Origin: Bacillota bacterium
GTDB taxonomy: Bacteria; Bacillota; Clostridia; Lachnospirales; Lachnospiraceae
DNA length: 64,000 nucleotides
Direction: 5' to 3'
Assembly (NCBI GenBank): GCA_023415635.1
Contig: JAEZJV010000054.1
Location: 1 to 64,000 of the forward strand
The first letter of the stretch is position 1. Each line of letters begins with the position of its first letter. Below are positions 9,149-18,355 of this stretch, in pieces. The translations under genes and the position numbers were made by a program. Under the pieces are notes generated by a model, which worked only from the letters and a program-made list of their open reading frames with translations, had not been told where the DNA came from and made no database searches.

Positions 9149-9780
9149 AATACTTCCCCCTTTGTTTTGTATAAATCGTTAAATTGTTTAATATGCCGCT
9201 CTATCATTTGCAAGGCCTCCCCTTCTCTTTCAGGATGGCAGTCACACAAGGTAAGCAGTAAAAACAACGGTCCATAAAATTGCAGTGCCATTGTCCGGGA
9301 ATCATTCTTAATCATTGTCTTTCTTCTTATTAGCAGGTCCAATACCATCCCCTGATACATTAGGGGTGCATCAATATATTGCTTCACATATTGCTTGGCC
9401 AATTCTCTGTTATGATGCTGTTCCACAGCCAACAGCTTCCGAAATTTGGCTATATACTCATCATGGAGTAAATATAGGAAAAGCCTTTTTCCCATCTCTA
9501 TCAGTTTTTCCTCACTGATATTCTGAAACAACTCCATATCCTGCTCTGCTTCTGTTCCGTTCATCTGCATCGCTGCTGTCTGCTTCTCGTATCGGTCAGT
9601 CATCTCTGCAAGAATCGCATGAAAGATATCCTGCTTGCTTTTATAATGCTTATATAAAGACGGTGCCTTGATTCCAACCGCAGCAGCGATCTGGGCTACA
9701 CTAACCGCCTCATATCCTTTTTCCGCAAATAAATTCAATGCCTCCAGAATAATTCTTTTCTTTGTGGGTAATTTTTCCAT
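9145..9780 (-). CDS. TetR family repressor, probably of itself and the flavodoxin reductase
   Basis: A 211-aa regulator with the TetR N-terminal helix-turn-helix (residues ~7-53; KRIILEALNLFAEKGYEAVSV, then VGIKAPSLYKHYKSKQDIF). The C-terminal ligand domain is divergent and unassigned. The ribosome site GGGAG is 7 nt before the ATG. It is the first gene of a two-gene operon. The promoter just upstream carries two palindromes, one inside the -35/-10 spacer and one just after the -10, which is what an autorepressor needs. Confidence 0.9.
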   Translation of the reverse strand: MEKLPTKKRIILEALNLFAEKGYEAVSVAQIAAAVGIKAPSLYKHYKSKQDIFHAILAEMTDRYEKQTAAMQMNGTEAEQDMELFQNISEEKLIEMGKRLFLYLLHDEYIAKFRKLLAVEQHHNRELAKQYVKQYIDAPLMYQGMVLDLLIRRKTMIKNDSRTMALQFYGPLFLLLTLCDCHPEREGEALQMIERHIKQFNDLYKTKGEVL

Positions 9781-9793
9781 CCTGTCTCCCTTT

Positions 9794-9842
9794 AGCTAAC
9801 ATTCATTAGCTTCATTATAAGCTAATGATCGTTAGCTGTCAA
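9794..9842 (-). promoter_or_regulatory. tetR promoter with two TetR-type operators
   Basis: On the minus strand there is a consensus promoter TTGACA (9842-9837), 17-bp spacer, TATAAT (9819-9814). The first 18-bp near-palindrome, AGCTAATGATCGTTAGCT (9820-9837), fills the spacer. A second, AGCTAACATTCATTAGCT (9794-9811), starts two bases past the -10 and covers the transcription start. The two share AGCTAA arms, so one dimeric repressor can bind both and block RNA polymerase. Confidence 0.88.
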
Positions 9843-9852
9843 TTGTTTTTAT

Positions 9853-9885
9853 AAAAAAATACCATGTGATATATATGGTATTTTT
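9853..9885 (-). terminator. Terminator of the PilZ gene
   Basis: The 11-bp stem AAAAATACCAT (9855-9865) pairs with ATGGTATTTTT (9875-9885). On the minus strand the stem runs straight into a T-run, and it touches the PilZ stop codon. Confidence 0.75.
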
Positions 9886-10514
9886 CATGTACTATTCTTT
9901 TTGTTTTTAATCTGTTTTTGAATAATGATCCGATTTAACCTATTATCAGGCTCTTTAAAAATACAGCCATAGGAAAATGCCCGATATCCCCTCACTTTAT
10001 CTTTTCTTATCACAGTACCTTGAAGAAAAAAGCGGATGTCATCGCAGTCATAAAGGATTTTCATCGTTGTGCCCAGCTCAAGATCCTGCTTTAATAAAAT
10101 TCCCATCCCTGTCACACTGAGATTTTTTAATACACCCTCCACATTTCTCTCTTTGCCATCAGTGGACCTCACCGTTACTATAACGACTTCACCAATAAAT
10201 ACCCGATAAGCTTCTCTTCGGTTTACTCTGGTGACATCCTCCTCCGAGTGGACATGATATACTCTCATACCAAGAACAGAAGCCTTCTCCATCGTCAGCT
10301 TCTCAAACCGGAAGACTCCTTCCTTTACTGTATATATGATTTCTGCCTCCTCTAGGGCCTCCGGATCGATCAACTGATTATTATCTAAAATCGAGGGTAT
10401 AATGATAAAATTGCTGCCTTTTGCAATTAAAGCCACAATCATGCTATATTCTAATTCTTTATATTTAAATTTTAATAACAGCTTGTTCTCTGTCTCAATA
10501 TCTATTATCTTCAT
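9885..10514 (-). CDS. PilZ domain protein (YcgR-like cyclic di-GMP receptor)
   Basis: A 209-aa two-domain protein. The first ~95 residues resemble the YcgR-type flagellar-brake domain. A PilZ domain follows, with the cyclic di-GMP binding signatures RREAYR (RxxxR, about residues 99-104) and NLSVTGMG (N/DxSxxG, about 130-137), so the ligand residues are intact. Cytoplasmic; no membrane segment. No flagellar gene is nearby, so the output (motility, adhesion or export) is unknown. The window's only GGDEF-like protein, at 38.6 kb, looks catalytically dead and is not an obvious source of the ligand. GGGAG lies 8 nt before the ATG, and the gene has its own terminator. Confidence 0.88.
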   Translation of the reverse strand: MKIIDIETENKLLLKFKYKELEYSMIVALIAKGSNFIIIPSILDNNQLIDPEALEEAEIIYTVKEGVFRFEKLTMEKASVLGMRVYHVHSEEDVTRVNRREAYRVFIGEVVIVTVRSTDGKERNVEGVLKNLSVTGMGILLKQDLELGTTMKILYDCDDIRFFLQGTVIRKDKVRGYRAFSYGCIFKEPDNRLNRIIIQKQIKNKKNST

Positions 10515-10582
10515 CTATGTGTCTCCCGCCAAAAGGCAACGTATCAAGGACTGTATGGTATTGGGACTATACCAGTCCTTCG

Positions 10583-10966
10583 CTACTTAATATCTAGTAT
10601 ATTTCCATCCTTGTCAGTCACATATCTGCCTTTTGACATATCAAGTATAACATATTCATTTAGCCATCTATCCCTAACTACAGCACACTTTCCAATGGGG
10701 ATATCAAAGGGTCCATAAATGATTTGCCCTCCTATCTCTCTTATTTTATCCACTACATCAACAACTGATTCTACTTTGAAGTCAACATTCATCTTCTTTC
10801 TTTCATTCTGCAAAACAATCTCCGTAAAATCCTCCTCCATGCCCATTCCGACCGAGGTGTCATTCTTCCACAACACCTTTAGCCCAAGCATAGAATAATA
10901 ATCCACACCTTCTTTTAAATCCGGTACATATAACTCAATACAATCTATGCATTTTAATATTCTCAT
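10583..10966 (-). CDS. VOC (glyoxalase/dioxygenase superfamily) protein
   Basis: A 127-aa single-domain vicinal-oxygen-chelate protein. It shows the two beta-alpha-beta-beta-beta halves: CIELYVPDLKEGVDYYSMLGL at the start, then FKVESVVDVVDKIREIGGQI and a final strand VRDRWLNEYVILDM. Members include lyases, dioxygenases and antibiotic-binding resistance proteins. The usual metal ligands are not all evident (an Asp and a Glu where His/Glu would be), so it may bind rather than convert a ligand. GGAG precedes the ATG. Transcribed toward PilZ, 68 bases apart. Confidence 0.75.
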   Translation of the reverse strand: MRILKCIDCIELYVPDLKEGVDYYSMLGLKVLWKNDTSVGMGMEEDFTEIVLQNERKKMNVDFKVESVVDVVDKIREIGGQIIYGPFDIPIGKCAVVRDRWLNEYVILDMSKGRYVTDKDGNILDIK

Positions 10967-11223
10967 TTTCTTCTCCTATTTTAGAATTGTTAATAATATG
11001 AAAATAATTATACCATCCCGTTTACTAATTTTCTAGATGCATTCCATCAAGTTAAACCGCAATAGAATATATCCGTAGCACAACCCGGTGTACCTCACTT
11101 CAATGCTTGATAACCTTTAGGAATTATATTTTCATTTTTTATGCTATCAAAAATATTATAAAAAAAACGTTTGATGCATGAAACATAACTTTTTCGACAT
11201 GAATGGTTAAAACTGGTATTATT

Positions 11224-11265
11224 ACGACCTAAAAAGAGACTGTTTCCAGTCCCTTTCTAGGTCGT
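11224..11265 (-). terminator. Long hairpin with GNRA loop at the end of the RiPP operon
   Basis: Two 19-base arms (11224-11242 and 11247-11265) pair fully only on the minus strand, where both irregular positions become G-U wobbles and the loop reads GAAA, a GNRA tetraloop. It lies 22 bases after the stop of the last ABC transporter gene. No clear T-run follows, so it may protect the 3' end or end transcription with a factor. The rest of 10967-11287 shows nothing I can name. Confidence 0.6.
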
Positions 11266-11287
11266 GTATGATACTTATTCCATGACT

Positions 11288-13480
11288 TTAAATCTCTCCC
11301 ATGTCCAGTCTTTGTCTTGCCACAAGCTGCGAAAAATATCCATTATTTGCTAACAATTCTTCATATCTGCCATCCTCTACAATTTTACCTTTATCTAATA
11401 CGATAATGCGGTCACACTGTTTTATCGTAGATAATCTGTGAGCTATCACAATTCTGGTACACTTAAGCATGTTTAAAGATTCTGATACTGTCCTCTGAGT
11501 CAGATTATCCAGAGCACTGGTTGCTTCATCAAACATTAAGATCCTTGGTCTAGGTGCAATTGCCCTTGCAATCATAAGTCTTTGCTTCTGACCTCCGGAA
11601 AATCCACCCTGACCTTCAGAAATCAAAGTATGCATTCCCATCGGCATGTTACGGATATCCTCTGCAATTCCAGCCATCTCCGCTGCCTCCCAGGCCTCCG
11701 CCAGGGTCAACCAGGGTGCATTGATTACAATATTGGAATAGATATCCCCCTGAAATAGCTTACCATTTTGCATTACTACACCGATTTTACGGCGCAATGA
11801 CTTTAAATCGAGTGACGCCAAATCCTTACCATCAAAGTATACTGCACCTTTTTGTGGCTGTTCAAAGCCCAGCATCAACCGCATAAGCGTTGATTTTCCG
11901 CAGCCGGTCTGACCGACAATAGCAATATACTGTCCTGGTCGTATCTTAAGCGACAGGTCATCAAGTATGAGCGGCATGTCCTGGCTGTAGCGGAATGATA
12001 TATTATTCAACTCTATGCTTCCGGATAATCGGGTAACTACCTTCTTCTCTGTAGATATCTCAGGAACTGTTTCAAGTATGGGCTTTACCATGTCCATAAC
12101 AGGTCTGATACTCGCTACAGTTAGAGCCATACCGGTAAAGGCAGTCAAAGCACCAGAAACCATCCCATAGGATACACTAAATGCCATGTAATCAGCAACA
12201 CTGACACGGGATACAGCCGCTATGTAATAGATGACAACAATACCAAGGAGCGAGATTGCAGTAGTTATTGCGGTGTTTAGCTTCAAAATTGCCGGAGGAT
12301 TATATTGCAGCCTTGCTGATTCCTTATAACTATTTGCCCATCTTGCAAATGACCTGCGCTCTGCACCTGCCAGTTTTAGCTTCTGCACTCCTGATATCAG
12401 CGAATATACGAGTCCGTTTATATGCGCACCAAGTACCATTGATTTCTTTGATACTTTAACCTGTATTAATGTTGTAAGGACTGAGAAAAGTAACGTTATC
12501 ACAATGATAGACAATGATGGAATTACAAGTGCCGGAGTGTAGTTGAAAATCTGTATCAGATAAACAAGGGAAAATATAGTAGACAGTCCCGTTGTAAATA
12601 CCGTATCTCCCAACACATTACATAAACCTTTGATTGATTGAAATCTGCTGTATAGTTCCCCTGCACTGTATTTTTTGAAAAAATGAGCCGGAAGTGATAG
12701 TATACGTATCATTAAGGCTGATTCTACTGCAACCTCCATCTTTGTCTGCAATCTTGCCCTGATGAGCGCCCTGGTTATTTCCATCAATGCAGTTGATAAG
12801 CAAACACCGAGAAGCAGACAGGTTACAGGCATCATAAGACTAAATTTTTGGCTGTCTACCAGCCTCTCAAAAATAAGCTTATTCACATACGGATTGAATA
12901 AACCAAGTAACGTAACAATCAGTGTTGCCATCCCCATCATAAGAAAGTCAGAGCTGGACAGAGTCTGTGTTATATAGTGTATCAGGTCTCTGATACCCAT
13001 AGCTCTTAGTGGAAATTGCTTATAAAAGCAGATTGCGTCCTCCGAAAGCAATTTGGCAGTCCTACTATTAACCTTGATATTAGATCCGCTTTCATGGTCA
13101 TAGAATATGTATCCGGTAAACCCGGAGGGAATAATTGCGACTGTATCACCCTTCTTTGTAGCTCCAAGGAGTGCTCCAATTCCATTTCTATACCACTTTC
13201 CTTGTAATATTACGCTTCTTCTCATAATTCCGGACGGACGAAGCAGATATTCCAGCTGCTCATTGATGTCATGTAAGCTTTCGGGCAATTCCTGAGGTTT
13301 TACATGATAATATTTTAATATCTCATCCATTGCATCCTTAGTCTTTTTACCCGAATCCTTTAGTGTAATCCCTGAAATGTCTTTTCCTATGATTACACTT
13401 GACATGTTGGCAAAAGCTTCAGAAAAGCATTCCTCGTCATTTTTCATTCTCAGTTTTATCTGTTCATTAAACCAGCCCAT
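11288..13480 (-). CDS. NHLM/NHLP-type peptide export ABC transporter (permease-ATPase, no peptidase)
   Basis: A 730-aa half-transporter of the kind paired with a C39-peptidase transporter in Nif11/nitrile-hydratase-leader peptide systems. It has a ~150-aa N-terminal soluble region without a C39 active site, six membrane helices (about 160-450), then an ATPase domain with Walker A GQTGCGKST, signature GFSGGQKQR, Walker B ILMFDEATSALD and switch His in AHRLS. It probably forms a heterodimer with the preceding gene product to export the mature peptide. It is the last gene of the block. Its GGAGG site overlaps the end of the C39 gene, leaving an 11-base gap. Confidence 0.88.
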   Translation of the reverse strand: MGWFNEQIKLRMKNDEECFSEAFANMSSVIIGKDISGITLKDSGKKTKDAMDEILKYYHVKPQELPESLHDINEQLEYLLRPSGIMRRSVILQGKWYRNGIGALLGATKKGDTVAIIPSGFTGYIFYDHESGSNIKVNSRTAKLLSEDAICFYKQFPLRAMGIRDLIHYITQTLSSSDFLMMGMATLIVTLLGLFNPYVNKLIFERLVDSQKFSLMMPVTCLLLGVCLSTALMEITRALIRARLQTKMEVAVESALMIRILSLPAHFFKKYSAGELYSRFQSIKGLCNVLGDTVFTTGLSTIFSLVYLIQIFNYTPALVIPSLSIIVITLLFSVLTTLIQVKVSKKSMVLGAHINGLVYSLISGVQKLKLAGAERRSFARWANSYKESARLQYNPPAILKLNTAITTAISLLGIVVIYYIAAVSRVSVADYMAFSVSYGMVSGALTAFTGMALTVASIRPVMDMVKPILETVPEISTEKKVVTRLSGSIELNNISFRYSQDMPLILDDLSLKIRPGQYIAIVGQTGCGKSTLMRLMLGFEQPQKGAVYFDGKDLASLDLKSLRRKIGVVMQNGKLFQGDIYSNIVINAPWLTLAEAWEAAEMAGIAEDIRNMPMGMHTLISEGQGGFSGGQKQRLMIARAIAPRPRILMFDEATSALDNLTQRTVSESLNMLKCTRIVIAHRLSTIKQCDRIIVLDKGKIVEDGRYEELLANNGYFSQLVARQRLDMGEI

Positions 13481-13491
13481 GCTACCCTCCG

Positions 13492-15684
13492 TTATTCATT
13501 GGTGACCAATTGTGTGTACATACCGCCTTTCGCATACAATTCCTCATGCGTCCCGCGTTCTACAACCTTTCCTTTATTCATAACAATGATTTCGTCACAG
13601 TCACGTATGGTAGAAAGTCTGTGGGCTATTACAATACAGGTAATTCCTCTGTTTTTAATAGCTTCCACCACGTCATATTCTGTTTTAGCATCAAGTGCAC
13701 TGGTAGCCTCGTCCATTATTATGATGGTCGGATCCTGTGCGAGTACTCTTGCTATCTCCATTCTCTGTCTCTGTCCGCCAGAAAGGTCCTTACCGCCTTC
13801 CAAAATTTTATATTGGTAGCCACCGCTTCGCTGCATGATATCCTCATGAAGCTTTGCATCACGTGCTGCAAGAATCATTTCAAAATCCTCGATAGAAGAA
13901 TCCCACATCTTTATATTATTAGCGATCGTATCATGAAACAGAATGATATCCTGATCAACAACAGCAATTGACCCTGTAAATACTTCATGATTAATCTCAG
14001 TGATTGATTTGCCGTCAAAAGAAATTTCGCCACTCCAGGGTTTATAAAGACCTGAGATCAGCTTGGACAGTGTTGATTTACCGCAACCCGAGGGTCCTAT
14101 AAAAGCAACCCTGCTGCCTGGCTTTAAGGTCAGATTAAAGTTTTCAATCAAAGGTTCATTAAGGCGGGAGTAGCCAAAGGTTACGTCCTTCATGACAACA
14201 TTACCGGATAGCTTATCATATGTAGCATCCTCACTGATATCATTTTCCCTGTAAGTGACATCAGCCTTATAATTCATTACATCTTCAATTCTTTCCATAT
14301 TGGTACGCATTTCTTGTAAGCTCTGACCGGCTGCGATCAGATTTTTTGCCGGCGCAGTAAAGGATATCATAAAGCCCTGAAAAGCTAATATCATACCTAT
14401 CGTAAAATTCCCCGTCATTGTAAGATAGACTCCGATAATAAGAATGACTATATTTGCAAGCGAAGATACTATACCTGGAACTGTCCCTATATACTGATTT
14501 AATTTTACATACCTGACATTCTGTGCATTAACAGAGGCCTGATAGCCTGACCACTTAGCAAAGAAGCCGTTCTCCGCACCACTCGCCTTAATGGTCTCAA
14601 TCATTTCGATACCTGCCACTGTAGTTCCTGCCAGAAGACCGGCATCCCTCATCTGAATTCGTGTGATATTAATACGTTTTTTCGATATCTGCCCGGCCAC
14701 TAAAAGGTTAATCATAATGGAAGCTAAACCCACTGCGGTAAGTATGGGACTATAACGAAGCATTACAATAAAGTAAAATATCAGCATAAAGAAATCCAGT
14801 ACCATAGGTGCCAGCTGATTAATAAGCAAGGAAGCGATGCCTTCATTGGCGGCTTGTCTGGAAGCGATATCCCCCGCCATGCGCTGTGAAAAAAATTCCA
14901 TTGGCAAACATAGCACATGCCAAAGGAAGCCCGCGTTAGCCACTATAGCAAGCTTTCCTTGAATCTTTAAAAGGTACACTGCTCTGATAAAAGCAACAAT
15001 AATCTGTACTGCAGTAATTCCAATCATCCCAAATAGGAACGGATACAGCCAGTCCGGGTTCCGGCCAGTCAACAGCCTGTCTATGAATACTCTTGAAAAT
15101 CCAGGATTAATAATACCCGTCAGCGATGTAACCATAGTAGTCAGAATTACGAATAGGAACGCTGCTGCCGTTCCTTGTAATCTCCTTTTTGCAAAGCCCA
15201 TTACACTCTTAGGTTTACCCTCTGGTTCAAAGTCCTCGGTTGGTTCAAACATCAGGCATATTCCGGTAAATGCTTTATCAAATTCCTCCATTGAAACCGT
15301 AACAGGTCCTCTTGCCGGGTCATTAATCACAGCCCCGTTCTTCTTAAAGCCATTTAACACTACAAAATGATTAAACTCCCAATGAATAATACATGGGAAT
15401 ATTCCCTCTTTCTTCACATCCTCGGGCTCATAACGATAGCCTTGGGCAGACATTCCATAGTTACGTGCTGCTACTAATATATTCTTAGCACTGGAACCAT
15501 CTCTGGATACCCCGCAATCTGCACGAACCTGCTCCAAAGGGAGCCATTTCCCATAATATGCAAGTACCATAGTCAGCGATGCCGCACCGCATTCCAGTCC
15601 CTCCATTTGCATGACTACCGGAACTTTGGCATAGCCCTTCGTTACGGGCTCTTTTACTTTTTGTCTGTTTTTAAGCATTATCAT
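13492..15684 (-). CDS. C39-peptidase ABC transporter of the NHLM bacteriocin-export type
   Basis: A 730-aa processing exporter: it cuts the leader after a double glycine and pumps the peptide out. The C39 peptidase domain (residues ~18-150) has an intact catalytic set: Gln26, Cys32 in GLECGAAS, His106 in NHFVVLNG and Asp122 in NDPARG. Six membrane helices follow (about 165-455), then an ATPase with GPSGCGKST, DLSGGQRQR and IIIMDEATSALD. The GG-type cleavage site in the Nif11-leader peptide at 23.4 kb is the obvious substrate. AGGAA lies 8 nt before the ATG at 15684. It follows the short HlyD-like gene on the same strand. Confidence 0.93.
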   Translation of the reverse strand: MIMLKNRQKVKEPVTKGYAKVPVVMQMEGLECGAASLTMVLAYYGKWLPLEQVRADCGVSRDGSSAKNILVAARNYGMSAQGYRYEPEDVKKEGIFPCIIHWEFNHFVVLNGFKKNGAVINDPARGPVTVSMEEFDKAFTGICLMFEPTEDFEPEGKPKSVMGFAKRRLQGTAAAFLFVILTTMVTSLTGIINPGFSRVFIDRLLTGRNPDWLYPFLFGMIGITAVQIIVAFIRAVYLLKIQGKLAIVANAGFLWHVLCLPMEFFSQRMAGDIASRQAANEGIASLLINQLAPMVLDFFMLIFYFIVMLRYSPILTAVGLASIMINLLVAGQISKKRINITRIQMRDAGLLAGTTVAGIEMIETIKASGAENGFFAKWSGYQASVNAQNVRYVKLNQYIGTVPGIVSSLANIVILIIGVYLTMTGNFTIGMILAFQGFMISFTAPAKNLIAAGQSLQEMRTNMERIEDVMNYKADVTYRENDISEDATYDKLSGNVVMKDVTFGYSRLNEPLIENFNLTLKPGSRVAFIGPSGCGKSTLSKLISGLYKPWSGEISFDGKSITEINHEVFTGSIAVVDQDIILFHDTIANNIKMWDSSIEDFEMILAARDAKLHEDIMQRSGGYQYKILEGGKDLSGGQRQRMEIARVLAQDPTIIIMDEATSALDAKTEYDVVEAIKNRGITCIVIAHRLSTIRDCDEIIVMNKGKVVERGTHEELYAKGGMYTQLVTNE

Positions 15685-15759
15685 CTACCCCATTCCTGTA
15701 CAAGCTCCGTTTGAACGTTTCTATTGCTCTAGCATATCCGGTGATCCTATTGCGGTCTT

Positions 15760-16239
15760 CTAATTTAATAAAAAATAAATTGGTTTGATACTTTCTGTAA
15801 CAATAGAAACCGGAACGATGCCATCCGCAATTCCATCTGCTTGTATGATAACCTCATAATTCCATTGGCTAAGATTAAATAAATAAATAATATAGTCGGA
15901 ATACTTCGTACTTATTTCTTCAGAGGATACCGGAAAATCTGCGATAGCTGTTATGCTCCCCTCTATATGATCTATTTTTACCGGCATATTGCTTTTCACC
16001 TTATCCACATCACGTTCCGAAATATAACAGATAATCTTACCGTCCTTGGCAACTCCTGAAGTTGTAATTTTTGTTGGTATACTTCCAAAGCCTCCCCAGA
16101 TAATAGCTGAAGCAAGAAGAATAATAATAGCTGCAAGGATTACCCATATACTGGGATTTGTAACTCTGATATAATCATTGAGCTGCTCTGGCGAACTGAT
16201 CCTATCAATACTGGACTTTCGAAATAGATCATTCTTCAT
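15760..16239 (-). CDS. Very short HlyD-like membrane fusion protein of the export system
   Basis: A 159-aa protein with a cytoplasmic N-terminus (~30 residues), one membrane helix (about 33-52) and a small outside domain. The segment after the helix (IPTKITTSGVAKDGKIICYISERDVDKV, in two parts) resembles the first biotinyl-lipoyl-like strand set of HlyD-type NHLP secretion proteins. The long coiled coil present in normal HlyD proteins (350+ aa) is missing, and the second half ends in a simple beta-rich region. I infer an accessory subunit of the two ABC transporters downstream. GGAGG lies 7 nt before the ATG. It could also be a cut-down pseudo-HlyD, but the frame is intact and well translated. 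Confidence 0.65.
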   Translation of the reverse strand: MKNDLFRKSSIDRISSPEQLNDYIRVTNPSIWVILAAIIILLASAIIWGGFGSIPTKITTSGVAKDGKIICYISERDVDKVKSNMPVKIDHIEGSITAIADFPVSSEEISTKYSDYIIYLFNLSQWNYEVIIQADGIADGIVPVSIVTESIKPIYFLLN

Positions 16240-16269
16240 TATCTTTCCTCCGTTTATTTCATCCTTAAA

Positions 16270-16677
16270 TTACATTTTTTTTATAATCGTTAGTTTGTTT
16301 TTTCCCTCTTTATATTCATATATTACCTGATCCATACTTTGTTTTACCATATAGATGCCTAGTCCACCGATTTTTCTGTCCTCAGCGGAAAGCGTAAGGT
16401 CAGGGTCCTCCTTCTTTAAGGGATTATACGGAATCCCGCTGTCCATAAAGCTGATCCTAACCGTTTTGGACTGCTCCGAGTAGCAAAAGTGTATCTCAGC
16501 TTCTCCCTCTTTGGATGGATATGCATAATGTGCAATATTCACAAAGATTTCTTCTACCGCAACACAAATCACAAGTTTGTTTTTTATCGTACATCCAATA
16601 GAAGCAAGTCCTTCTTCAATAAACCGAATTACTCTGTCTACTTCTTCAATCCTTGCAGGAAACCTACATTTTCTCAT
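16270..16677 (-). CDS. RsbW/SpoIIAB-like ATP-binding protein (anti-sigma-type kinase)
   Basis: A 135-aa HATPase of the serine-protein-kinase family used in partner switching. The N-box is ICVAVEEIFVNIAHYAY, the G1 box is MDSGIPYNP and the G2 box is GGLGIYMVK, all intact, so it should bind ATP and phosphorylate a STAS protein. The start is ATG 16677, because GGAGG lies 5 nt upstream. The open frame extends further up but inside the phosphatase gene, which overlaps it by 14 bases. Its likely partners are encoded in the same block: the STAS protein at 21.9 kb and the PP2C phosphatase just upstream. No sigma factor gene is present in the window. Confidence 0.85.
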   Translation of the reverse strand: MRKCRFPARIEEVDRVIRFIEEGLASIGCTIKNKLVICVAVEEIFVNIAHYAYPSKEGEAEIHFCYSEQSKTVRISFMDSGIPYNPLKKEDPDLTLSAEDRKIGGLGIYMVKQSMDQVIYEYKEGKNKLTIIKKM

Positions 16678-18319
16678 GGTGTCCTCCATTCTTAATGATA
16701 AGCACAAGCATCGTAATATCATCAAACTGCGGTGCATCCTTTACAAAAGCATCAATATCTTCCTTAACAGCCTGAAGAAGCACTTGCGGTACCTCATCCT
16801 TATGGTTGTTCAAGGTGTCCAAAAGCCTGCTCTCACCGTAAAGCGAATTTTCTGCATTCGTAGCTTCTGTTACACCATCCGTATAAAGATATAGGCCATC
16901 CCCGGGCTCAAGCGTAATCTCATACTGCCTGTATTTCATACCCTCCATTCCGGCCAGTACAAGTCCTGCTCGTGATTTAAGATATTCATAATTACCATTC
17001 TTCATGATAAGCGGGGGATTATGACCTGCATTAGCAAAGGTAAGTTTTCCCGTGGAAATCTCCAGTATTCCCATCCATCCGGTAACAAACATTCCCGCAT
17101 CATTATTCTCACATAGCTGTGTATTTACCGTGGTAAATACATCTGCAGGCATCATGCCTGTCAACGTCTGATTTTTAATCAGAGTCTTGGTAATAACCAT
17201 AAACAACGCAGCCGGAACTCCTTTCCCGGACACATCCGCGATTACCAATGCCAGATGATCACTATCTATCAGGAAAAAATCATAGAAATCACCGCCTACC
17301 TCTTTGGCAGGCTGCATCGTTGCATAAATATCAAATTCCTTTCTCTCCGGAAATGCGGGGAATATACAGGGAAGCATGGAAGCCTGTATTTGTGTAGCCA
17401 CATTAAGCTCAGCCCCGATCCGTTCCTTTTCTGCCATGATCAGAGTAAGATTCTCAATATAATGGTTGATATTCTTCTCCATCGTCTTAATCGCTTCAGA
17501 AAGGTTTTGTATCTCATCGCCGGTATGTATATTCAATCCCGTAAAGGAAGACTCCTTTGCTATCTCCATATTATTATTCTCTTTACCGGATACAAACCGG
17601 ACTGCTGCCAGAGAAAGTGCATTAATCGGAGTTACTACAAAGCGGCGAATAAGTACGATAATGATAGCCGTTGCCGTCGCTGCCGCAACAATCAGTACCA
17701 CACAGATGAACAGCAGGAAATTGTACCGGTCCGACATAACCTCCTCCATTGAGACATCTGCAAAGGCAAGGGCTACTACCTTGCCGCTACTGTCTAAAAT
17801 AGGGGCTCCCGCCGTACACAACCAGCCAAATTTCTCAGTATTCGTAATAAATGCAGGTACTCCCTTTTCAAGCGAGTCAAGATACTTGAGGCTGTTTTCT
17901 GCCGGTGGATAGGTTTCACCCAGCTCGCAGGCAGAGCCTTCTTCATCGGCATCAAGAATATATACTACCTCTTTTGCCGAAACCGTTTCCACATAAAGAT
18001 ATAAAACATTATTATTATTCTTTATATCAAATAGGACATGAAGCATATGATAATATTCAGAATCCTTAATCCTCTGAATTTGTTCCAGGTAATCTATATC
18101 CTCCTTATCCAATGCAGCCACTTGTGTTATGTAGTCACCGATTTTATCTCCGTCCATCTGAGATGCCGCTGTCTTCGCTATATTCATAGCATTGGTTTTA
18201 TAATGCTCATCCATCGCATTACTGTAAATCCTATAGCTGATTAGGATTGCTGTAAATGACAGTATGGCTGCAAAGAGCATCATAATTACTATAGATTTTA
18301 GCTTTAGTGACATCTTCAT
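16664..18319 (-). CDS. Membrane PP2C phosphatase with sensor and HAMP (RsbU/SpoIIE type)
   Basis: A 551-aa two-helix membrane protein. There is a helix at ~7-30, an outside sensor domain of ~165 residues (Cache-like; it includes YLYVETVSAKEVVYILDADEE, in two parts), a second helix at ~200-222, HAMP, and a PP2C-type serine phosphatase. The catalytic domain keeps its metal-binding acids: GGDFYDFF, IADVSGKGVPAALFM, YTDGVTEA and DDITMLVL. In the RsbU/SpoIIE scheme it dephosphorylates a STAS anti-sigma antagonist after sensing a signal outside the cell. The overlap with the RsbW-like gene downstream implies balanced synthesis of the opposing enzymes. The signal could be the peptide exported by this locus; that is inference. 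Confidence 0.88.
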   Translation of the reverse strand: MKMSLKLKSIVIMMLFAAILSFTAILISYRIYSNAMDEHYKTNAMNIAKTAASQMDGDKIGDYITQVAALDKEDIDYLEQIQRIKDSEYYHMLHVLFDIKNNNNVLYLYVETVSAKEVVYILDADEEGSACELGETYPPAENSLKYLDSLEKGVPAFITNTEKFGWLCTAGAPILDSSGKVVALAFADVSMEEVMSDRYNFLLFICVVLIVAAATATAIIIVLIRRFVVTPINALSLAAVRFVSGKENNNMEIAKESSFTGLNIHTGDEIQNLSEAIKTMEKNINHYIENLTLIMAEKERIGAELNVATQIQASMLPCIFPAFPERKEFDIYATMQPAKEVGGDFYDFFLIDSDHLALVIADVSGKGVPAALFMVITKTLIKNQTLTGMMPADVFTTVNTQLCENNDAGMFVTGWMGILEISTGKLTFANAGHNPPLIMKNGNYEYLKSRAGLVLAGMEGMKYRQYEITLEPGDGLYLYTDGVTEATNAENSLYGESRLLDTLNNHKDEVPQVLLQAVKEDIDAFVKDAPQFDDITMLVLIIKNGGHHEKM

Positions 18320-18355
18320 ATTCTCACCCTCAACTCTCCCGACCCGAACGATACC

